From positions 1 to 13,197 of the forward strand of contig JAOUHR010000020.1 in the NCBI GenBank assembly GCA_029884515.1: a stretch of DNA of 13,197 nucleotides. Direction: 5' to 3'. Of this stretch, positions 8,684-13,197 are shown piece after piece. The translations under genes were made by a program, and so were the position numbers. The notes beneath the pieces were generated by a model. That model made no database searches. It worked only from the letters and a program-made list of their open reading frames with translations, and was not told the origin of the DNA. Positions within the stretch are counted from its first letter, which is position 1. Each line of letters opens with the position of its first letter. Origin of the DNA: Gemmatimonadota bacterium (GTDB lineage: Bacteria > Gemmatimonadota > Gemmatimonadetes > Gemmatimonadales > Gemmatimonadaceae).

Positions 8684-10024
8684 TCAGACGCCCGGAAAGC
8701 CGCCGTCGGCGGCGACCACCGTGTTGAGCAGCACCTCCGCCCCGTGCACCACGTCCTCCGGCCGCGTGAACTCCTTCGGCGAGTGGCTGATCCCGCCCAC
8801 GCTCGGCACGAAGATCATCCCCATCGGCGCGATGCGCGCGATCTCCTGCGCGTCGTGCCCCGCCCCGCTCGGCATCCGCTGGCGCGTGAGGCCGAGCGCC
8901 GCGGCGCTGGCGTCGATCCAGTCCTGCACCCGCGGGTCGGCCATCGCGGGCTCGCTGTCCACGAGCCGCGCGAACTTGAACGTCGTGTCCGTCGCCCTGC
9001 CGATGCCCGCCCCGAGCTGCTCGAGGACGGCGGTGAAGCGCGCGAGCTTCGCCTCGTCGAGGTCGCGCAGGTCCACCGTGAGCACCACCTGCGACGCGAT
9101 CACGTTCGTGGTGTTGGGCGTGACGACCATCCGGCCCACCGTCGCGACCTGACGGCCCGGCTCGGCGCGGATCGCGTCGTTCACCGCCACCGTGAACTTC
9201 GCGGCGGCGAGCACGGCGTCCTGCCGCTGGTCCATCGGCGTGGCGCCGGCGTGGTTCGCGAACCCCGTGATCGTCACCTCGAACCACCGCAGCCCGACGA
9301 TCCCCTGCACCACCCCGATCTGCAGGCCCGCCTTCTCGAGCAGTCCGCCCTGCTCGATGTGGAGCTCGAGGTAGCAGGCGATGTCCCCACGCTTGAGCAC
9401 CGCCTCGCGCCACCGCGCGGGATCGCCGCCGACGAGCGCGGTGCCTTCGCGGATCGTCCTCCCCGACCGCGCCACCTTGTCGAGGTCGGCCTCGGTGAGC
9501 GCCCCGATCGCCATCTTGCTGCCGATCGTGCCGCCCTCCTCGTTCTGCCAGATCACCACGTCCAGCGGGTGCCGGAGCCGCACGCCCTGCTCGCGCACGC
9601 TCCGCGCCACCTCGATCGCCGAGAGCGCACCCACCGGGCCGTCGAAGTTGCCGCCGTCGGTCACCGAGTCCACGTGCGAGCCGATGAGGATCGGCGGGAG
9701 CGACGCGTCGGTGCCGGGCACGCGGCCGCGGATGTTCCCCGCGACATCGGTGCGCGGCGCGAGGCCCGCGTCCCCCATCAGCCCGATGGCATAGGCGCGC
9801 CCCGCGAGGTCGGCGTCGGAGTACGCGTAGCGGTTGATTCCGCCCGCCGTGCGCCCGATCTCGCCGAGGGCGGTGAGCGACGCGTTGAGGCGCGCGCCGT
9901 TCACGTGCAGCGGTGCGCTGGCGTTCACGCCGGCGCCGCGCGCGAACGGCGTGCTGGAGGCGAATCGCCCCAGCGGCACCGCCGCCACCGCCGCCGCATG
10001 CTGCAGGAAGGTGCGCCGCTTCAT
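8684..10024 (-). CDS. Tat-exported Zn-dependent hydantoinase/carbamoylase-family amidohydrolase (M20 superfamily)
   Basis: This 446-aa protein belongs to the family of N-carbamoyl-L-amino acid hydrolases, beta-ureidopropionases and allantoate amidohydrolases, which cleave ureido or amide C-N bonds with a dinuclear metal centre. The expected residues are present: H117 ('GSHVDSV'), bridging D128 ('NFDGPVG'), catalytic E162 and ligand E163 ('NEEGG'), H222 ('ELHIEQG') and H414 ('ISHSP'). H258 ('NHAG') fits the dimer-domain His that contacts substrate. The N-terminus 'MKRRTFLQHAAAVAAVPLG' is a Tat-type signal: twin Arg at 3-4, then an Ala-rich core. Export of the folded metalloprotein to the periplasm is inferred; most characterised relatives are cytosolic. 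The ATG start overlaps the stop of the upstream M20 gene as ATGA, which fixes the start well and suggests translational coupling. Exact substrate (allantoate, N-carbamoyl amino acid or other) cannot be decided from sequence. Confidence 0.9.
   Translation of the reverse strand: MKRRTFLQHAAAVAAVPLGRFASSTPFARGAGVNASAPLHVNGARLNASLTALGEIGRTAGGINRYAYSDADLAGRAYAIGLMGDAGLAPRTDVAGNIRGRVPGTDASLPPILIGSHVDSVTDGGNFDGPVGALSAIEVARSVREQGVRLRHPLDVVIWQNEEGGTIGSKMAIGALTEADLDKVARSGRTIREGTALVGGDPARWREAVLKRGDIACYLELHIEQGGLLEKAGLQIGVVQGIVGLRWFEVTITGFANHAGATPMDQRQDAVLAAAKFTVAVNDAIRAEPGRQVATVGRMVVTPNTTNVIASQVVLTVDLRDLDEAKLARFTAVLEQLGAGIGRATDTTFKFARLVDSEPAMADPRVQDWIDASAAALGLTRQRMPSGAGHDAQEIARIAPMGMIFVPSVGGISHSPKEFTRPEDVVHGAEVLLNTVVAADGGFPGV
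10021..10024 (-). other. ATGA stop/start overlap (translational coupling)
   Basis: On the minus strand the four bases read ATGA. ATG starts the Tat-signal amidohydrolase and TGA ends the M20 peptidase. Such overlaps mark co-transcribed genes whose translation is often coupled by ribosome re-initiation. The sequence just upstream (CTGGGGACGCTGCC before the ATG) has only a weak purine patch, which fits reliance on coupling. Confidence 0.85.
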
Positions 10025-11496
10025 GGCAGCGTCCCCAGGCCCTTGATCAACCGGGTGTAGAACCCGACCGCGGTGCCGAAGTCCTTCACCGCGAGGCGTT
10101 CGTTCACGCCGTGGATGCGCGCCTCGTCGCCCGCGCCGAGCGGCACGGCGAGGAACCGGAACACCTTGTCCGAGTGCGGGCCCCAGTACTTGGCGTCGGT
10201 GCCGCCCATCACGAGATAGGGCAGCACGGGGAGCCGCTCCCCCGGCGCCATCGCGCGCACGGTGTTGGCGAGCAGGGCGTACGCCGGCGATCCCACGTCC
10301 GAGACCGGCGAGGGATCGGTGCGCGCGCTGTCGGTCGGCTCCACCGCGATCATCGTGTCGGCGATCACCCGCCGCACGCGCTCCATCACCGTCGCCTGCG
10401 TCTCGCCCGGCCGGATCCGGAAGTTCACGACGGCGGTCGCCTCGGGCGGCAGCACGTTGTCCTTGATCCCTGCACTGAGCATCGTGGGCGAGGTGGTGGT
10501 ATGGAGCAGGGCCGCGCCGAGCGGCGTGCTGGCGAGCAGTCGCTTCACCACCGGAGCCGTGAGCCAGAGGTTGGCCAGCACGAGCCGCGTGTCGAAGGGC
10601 GAGTAGGGCGCCATCGCCTGGAGCATCCCACGCGTGGGCCCGTCGATCGACGAGGGGAACGGATCGGCCTCGAGCGTCGAGATGGCGCGGCTCAGCGCGC
10701 CCACGGCCGTGCGGCCCGAGGGCATCGACGAGTGCCCGCCGCTGGCGATCGCGCGCAATCGGAGCGAGAGGTAGCCCTTCTCGGCGATGCCGATGATCGC
10801 CGCGCGTCCCTTCACGCCGGGGATCAGGTCCTGCGCGAGGAAGCCGCCTTCGTCGAGCACGAGCGCCGGCTTCACGCCGCGGCTCACGAGGGTGTCCACC
10901 ATCACCCGCGCGCCGTACCGGCCGCCCACCTCCTCATCGTGCCCGAAGGTGAGGTGGATGGTGCGCGCCGGCGTGATCCCCTCGGCGAGGAGCCCTTCGA
11001 TGGCCTCGAGGATCGAGAGCACGGTGGTCTTGTCGTCGAGCGTGCCGCGCCCCCAGACGTAGCCGTCCGCGACGGCGCCGGAGAAGGGCGGGTGTGTCCA
11101 GTCCTTGAGGTTCGGTTCCGGCACGGGCACCACGTCCATGTGCCCCATCAGCACCACCGGCGCGAGCGTGGGGTCGGCGCCGGGCCAGGTGTAGAGCAGG
11201 CTGAGCCCGCCGATCACCTCGCGCCGTGCCGCCTGGTGCACGCGCGGGAAGGCGCGCTCGAGGAAGGCGTGGAAGCCCCGGAACGCCGCCGTGTCGATCG
11301 GCGCGCCCGAGGCGTACGACACCGTGGCGAAGCGCACCGCCTCGCCGAGTCGTTCCGCGGCGAGCGCGGTGTCGACGGTGACGGCGCCACTCGCGGCGGC
11401 GGGCTCCGCCGGCTTCGGCACGCCCAGCGTGCGCACCACGAGGACGATGAAGAGCGCGAGGATCGCGACGAAGATGGACTGGAAGAGGCGTTTCAC
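10021..11496 (-). CDS. Membrane-anchored M20 family metallopeptidase/amidohydrolase (PM20D1/CPS1-like)
   Basis: The 491-aa protein resembles the M20 subgroup containing yeast carboxypeptidase S and animal PM20D1, dizinc enzymes that hydrolyse C-terminal peptide bonds or N-acyl amino acids. Visible motifs: H119-x-D121 ('GHMDVVP', metal ligand and activating Asp), bridging D154 ('GRGTLDDK'), E188-E189 ('GHDEEVGG', catalytic base and ligand), D215 ('LVLDEGG'), dimerisation-domain H255 ('GGHSS') and C-terminal ligand H462 ('IHGVNE'). Residues 5-22 form one hydrophobic segment after MKR, a signal anchor like that of CPS1, followed by an Ala/Pro-rich tether. The catalytic domain is therefore predicted to face the periplasm. 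The start is GTG at 11496; no clear Shine-Dalgarno precedes it. It is the first gene of a two-gene operon with the Tat-exported amidohydrolase. Whether it acts on peptides or acyl amino acids is unknown. Confidence 0.9.
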   Translation of the reverse strand: MKRLFQSIFVAILALFIVLVVRTLGVPKPAEPAAASGAVTVDTALAAERLGEAVRFATVSYASGAPIDTAAFRGFHAFLERAFPRVHQAARREVIGGLSLLYTWPGADPTLAPVVLMGHMDVVPVPEPNLKDWTHPPFSGAVADGYVWGRGTLDDKTTVLSILEAIEGLLAEGITPARTIHLTFGHDEEVGGRYGARVMVDTLVSRGVKPALVLDEGGFLAQDLIPGVKGRAAIIGIAEKGYLSLRLRAIASGGHSSMPSGRTAVGALSRAISTLEADPFPSSIDGPTRGMLQAMAPYSPFDTRLVLANLWLTAPVVKRLLASTPLGAALLHTTTSPTMLSAGIKDNVLPPEATAVVNFRIRPGETQATVMERVRRVIADTMIAVEPTDSARTDPSPVSDVGSPAYALLANTVRAMAPGERLPVLPYLVMGGTDAKYWGPHSDKVFRFLAVPLGAGDEARIHGVNERLAVKDFGTAVGFYTRLIKGLGTLP

Positions 11497-11673
11497 GAGT
11501 CGGTTCGATCGAGAGAGGGGGACGCTCGCGTCGAGGACGCACGGCCGCGCGCGGCCTTGGGAAGCTGCGGCCCCGCGTCACCGCCTCGCAAGCGTGGTGG
11601 GGCGGTGCCGCGCGCCCGGCGATGGAGCCGTCGCATTGCGACCGCCCGCGCGCTCCGCCACCTTTGGCGCGCG
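11497..11673. promoter_or_regulatory. Divergent intergenic region (177 bp), presumed promoters for both flanking genes
   Basis: This is the only gap in the window between divergently transcribed genes, so promoters for the M20 operon (leftward) and the dehydrogenase (rightward) should lie here. A weak candidate for the rightward gene is TTGCGA at 11636-11641, 17 bp before CACCTT at 11659-11664. The -10 match is poor and I do not rely on it. The region also carries a 14-bp palindrome at 11543-11556. Neither start codon has a strong ribosome binding site. No small ORF or RNA is supported. Confidence 0.4.
11543..11556. repeat. 14-bp perfect palindrome, GGCCGCGCGCGGCC
   Basis: The sequence is perfectly self-complementary with no spacer and lies in the divergent gap, 47 bp upstream of the M20 start and 117 bp upstream of the dehydrogenase start. 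That location would suit an operator for a dimeric regulator. It is pure G+C, so chance occurrence in this genome is plausible. No regulator gene is in the window. Confidence 0.4.
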
Positions 11674-12642
11674 ATGACCGCCGCCCCCGCGTTCCCCCTC
11701 CCCTTCGCCCCGCGCCGCATCGTGCTCGGGTCGAACCTGCACGCCGCGCTCGCCGCCTGGATCCGTGATCGGCGGCCGGACCTCGAGGTGCGCGGCGCGA
11801 AGTACACCGACATCAGCGCCGGCGACCTCGCCTGGGCCGAGGTCTATCTGGGCTTCAAGCGTCCGCCCGCCGACCCGACGCTCGGCAGCGTGCGATGGGT
11901 GCACAGCACCGGCGCCGGCGTGGACGGCTTCCTCCTCCCCGACGGGCTCGACCCGCGACTGCTCCTCACGCGCCCGCCCGAGTCGTTCGGCCCGATGATC
12001 GCCGAATGGGCGGTCGCGCGGATCCTCGCGTTCCAGCAGCAGCTCACGGAGCTCGCCGCGGCCCAGCGCGAGGGACGGTGGGCGCCGCGCGACATCGCGC
12101 GGGTCGCGGGCACGCGGGCGCTCGTCGTCGGCACGGGCGACATCGGGCGCGCGGTCGCGACGGCGCTCCATGCGCTGGGGTGCGTGGTCACCGGCGTCTC
12201 GCGCACCGGGACGAGCGTCCACCCCGCGTTCGCGACGGTGCATCCCGTCTCGGCGCTGCCCACGCTGGTCGGCGACGCGGACTGGATCGTCCTCGCCGTG
12301 CCCGACACGCCCGCGTCGCGCGGCCTCTTCTCGCGCGACCTGCTCTCGCGGTGCCGCGGCGCCGTGCTCCTCAACGCCGGGCGCGGGATGGTGCTCGAGG
12401 AAGCGGCCCTGCCCGCTGCGCTCGATGCCGGCTGGCTGCGCGGCGCCGCCCTCGACGTCTTCGCCACCGAGCCGCTGCCGGGGGACTCCCCGCTCTGGAG
12501 CGACCCGCGCGTGATGATCTCGCCGCACATCTCCGGCATCACCACCGTCGAGGGCGCGGGGAGCGGCTTCCTCGAGTGCCTCGCCGAGCTCGAGGCCGGC
12601 CGGTTGCCGCGCTGGACGGTGGACCGCGAGCGCGGCTACTGA
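11674..12642 (+). CDS. NAD(P)-dependent D-2-hydroxyacid dehydrogenase (glyoxylate/hydroxypyruvate reductase-like)
   Basis: This 322-aa cytoplasmic enzyme is predicted to interconvert 2-oxoacids and D-2-hydroxyacids. The Rossmann motif is G153-T-G-D-I-G158 ('VVGTGDIGRAVA'). The catalytic triad is intact: R237 ('NAGRG'), E266 ('ATEPLPGDSPLW') and H285 ('SPHISG'). After the second Rossmann strand comes 'GVSRTG' (S176-R177). A Ser-Arg pair here usually indicates NADPH preference, as in GhrA-type reductases. The compact N-terminal half and 'RWVHSTGAGVDGFL' also fit the GhrA/YP_ subgroup rather than PGDH. The reading frame is open far upstream because it runs antisense through the M20 gene, so the start must be chosen otherwise. 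ATG 11674 is the first ATG at a plausible family length and lies outside the divergent gene. It ends 3 bp before a convergent hydrolase gene. Substrate (glyoxylate, hydroxypyruvate or another 2-oxoacid) is not resolved. Confidence 0.88.
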   Translation: MTAAPAFPLPFAPRRIVLGSNLHAALAAWIRDRRPDLEVRGAKYTDISAGDLAWAEVYLGFKRPPADPTLGSVRWVHSTGAGVDGFLLPDGLDPRLLLTRPPESFGPMIAEWAVARILAFQQQLTELAAAQREGRWAPRDIARVAGTRALVVGTGDIGRAVATALHALGCVVTGVSRTGTSVHPAFATVHPVSALPTLVGDADWIVLAVPDTPASRGLFSRDLLSRCRGAVLLNAGRGMVLEEAALPAALDAGWLRGAALDVFATEPLPGDSPLWSDPRVMISPHISGITTVEGAGSGFLECLAELEAGRLPRWTVDRERGY

Positions 12643-12645
12643 ACG

Positions 12646-13197
12646 TCAGGGCAGCGGCGGCACCGCGCGCATGAGCATCGTGAACGCCTGATCGAGCGCG
12701 CGCTCGCCCGCGGGCGCGCCCCGGTACTTCCCGATCCGCACCACCACGAGCCCGTGCGTGGGGATGATCGTGGCGCTCTGGCCGCCGGCGCCCTGCATGG
12801 AGAAGGCGCTGCGCGGCACGGGCGTCGCCCCGTCGCCGTTCACCCAGAAGAACCCGCCGCCGTACACCGGGCGGCCGTCCGCGACCCACGCCGGCGCGAG
12901 CGTCCGCACGTAGTCCACGTACCCCTCGGGGAGCAGGCGCTCGCCGTCCCACACGCCGTCCTGCAGGTAGAGGTTCGCGAGGCGCGCCCAGTCGCGTGCC
13001 GACACCATCTCGTAGCCCTGGCCGAGGAAGTTCCCGTACGGGTCCGTCTCGATGATGGCCGTGCGGATCCCGAGCTTGTCGAAGAGCGCGCGCTGCGGGA
13101 ACGCGTGGTAGTCCTCGCCGCGACGCTCCACCGCCAGGCGCACGAGGTAACTCCCGAGCACCGGGTCCGTGTTGCGGTAGCGGCCGACCGTGTTCGG
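12646..13197 (-). CDS. Serine hydrolase of the beta-lactamase (class C/NylB-like) family, C-terminal part
   Basis: The gene runs off the right edge; the last 183 residues are visible, ending at a TGA complementary to 12646-12648. The frame is open through base 13197, where it reads 'PNTVGRYRNTDPVLGSYLV'. The GTG at 13161 is an internal Val, not a start. 'YRN' fits the Tyr-x-Asn motif of PF00144 penicillin-binding/beta-lactamase folds. 'MVSARDWARLANLYLQDG', 'YGGGFFWVN' and 'GAGGQSATIIPTHGLVVVR' are typical of the EstB/NylB-like branch, where the Gly-rich segment replaces the KTG box. The SxxK nucleophile is outside the window. Members act as esterases, D-aminopeptidases or amidases; resistance to beta-lactams is not implied. 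The 3-bp gap to the convergent dehydrogenase leaves no room for a terminator, so the transcripts probably overlap at their 3' ends. Confidence 0.85.
   Translation of the reverse strand, partial: PNTVGRYRNTDPVLGSYLVRLAVERRGEDYHAFPQRALFDKLGIRTAIIETDPYGNFLGQGYEMVSARDWARLANLYLQDGVWDGERLLPEGYVDYVRTLAPAWVADGRPVYGGGFFWVNGDGATPVPRSAFSMQGAGGQSATIIPTHGLVVVRIGKYRGAPAGERALDQAFTMLMRAVPPLP

Noticed and set aside
6724..8727. 667-codon plus-strand frame overlapping the GH94 region
   Set aside because: Same compositional artefact. The GH94 motifs (GDWND, WYTGSASWMYR) are in the other frame.
8637..9413. 258-codon minus-strand frame within the amidohydrolase gene
   Set aside because: An Arg/Gly/Ala-rich shadow of the amidohydrolase; no motif supports it.
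8744..10060. 438-codon plus-strand frame opposite the amidohydrolase
   Set aside because: In-register antisense of the amidohydrolase, open because TTA, CTA and TCA codons are avoided; His/Arg-rich and featureless.
9913..11673. Upstream extension of the D-2-hydroxyacid dehydrogenase (a 909-codon open frame ending at 12642)
   Set aside because: The extra 587 codons are the antisense of the amidohydrolase and M20 genes and look like no domain. Family length and the first suitable ATG put the start at 11674.
11493..12545. Several minus-strand frames opposite the D-2-hydroxyacid dehydrogenase and divergent gap
   Set aside because: They are Arg/Ala/Gly-rich shadows. The sense strand carries the Rossmann motif and the complete catalytic triad.
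1..13197. CRISPR arrays, insertion sequences, tRNA/rRNA genes, riboswitches, toxin-antitoxin or phage genes
   Set aside because: No spaced repeats, transposase motifs, tRNA-like cloverleaf sequence or compositional break was seen. All long stretches are explained by six genes and short gaps.

Overview
The window looks like ordinary chromosome from a very GC-rich bacterium (roughly 70% G+C by eye). Codons ending in G or C dominate, and TTA, CTA and TCA are almost absent. The mix of a soluble PQQ-type sugar dehydrogenase, a giant cyclic beta-1,2-glucan synthase, exported M20 hydrolases and a serine beta-lactamase-fold hydrolase suggests an environmental Gram-negative, perhaps Gemmatimonadota. 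That placement is inference from gene style only; no rRNA or marker gene is present.

Layout. (1) Positions 1-279, plus strand: the C-terminus of a glucose/sorbosone dehydrogenase. (2) Positions 338-8653, plus strand: one giant gene for an NdvB/ChvB-type cyclic beta-1,2-glucan synthase of 2771 residues. It has an N-terminal helical domain, a membrane-embedded GT84 transferase, a glycoamylase-like (GH144-like) domain, a first degenerate GH94-like unit, an Ala/Pro linker and a complete GH94 phosphorylase. (3) Positions 8684-11496, minus strand: a two-gene operon joined by an ATGA overlap. The upstream gene is a membrane-anchored M20 peptidase of the PM20D1/CPS1 type. The downstream gene is a Tat-signal-bearing hydantoinase/carbamoylase (allantoate amidohydrolase-like) enzyme. 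(4) Positions 11674-12642, plus strand: an NAD(P)-dependent D-2-hydroxyacid dehydrogenase resembling glyoxylate/hydroxypyruvate reductases, divergent from the operon across a 177-bp gap. (5) Positions 12646-13197, minus strand: the C-terminal part of a beta-lactamase-fold serine hydrolase, convergent with the dehydrogenase and separated from it by 3 bp.

How they may work together. The glucan synthase makes, sizes and cyclises beta-1,2-glucan at the inner membrane; no NdvA/ChvA exporter lies in the window. The two M20-superfamily enzymes are predicted to act outside the cytoplasm on acylated, peptidyl or ureido-type amides. The nearby glyoxylate-reductase-like gene allows a speculative link to ureide or glycolate metabolism. 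I found no mobile elements, tRNA or rRNA genes, CRISPR arrays or riboswitches. I found no convincing new system. The best points for follow-up are the complete NdvB outside an evident rhizobial context and the coupled export of two M20-clan hydrolases.
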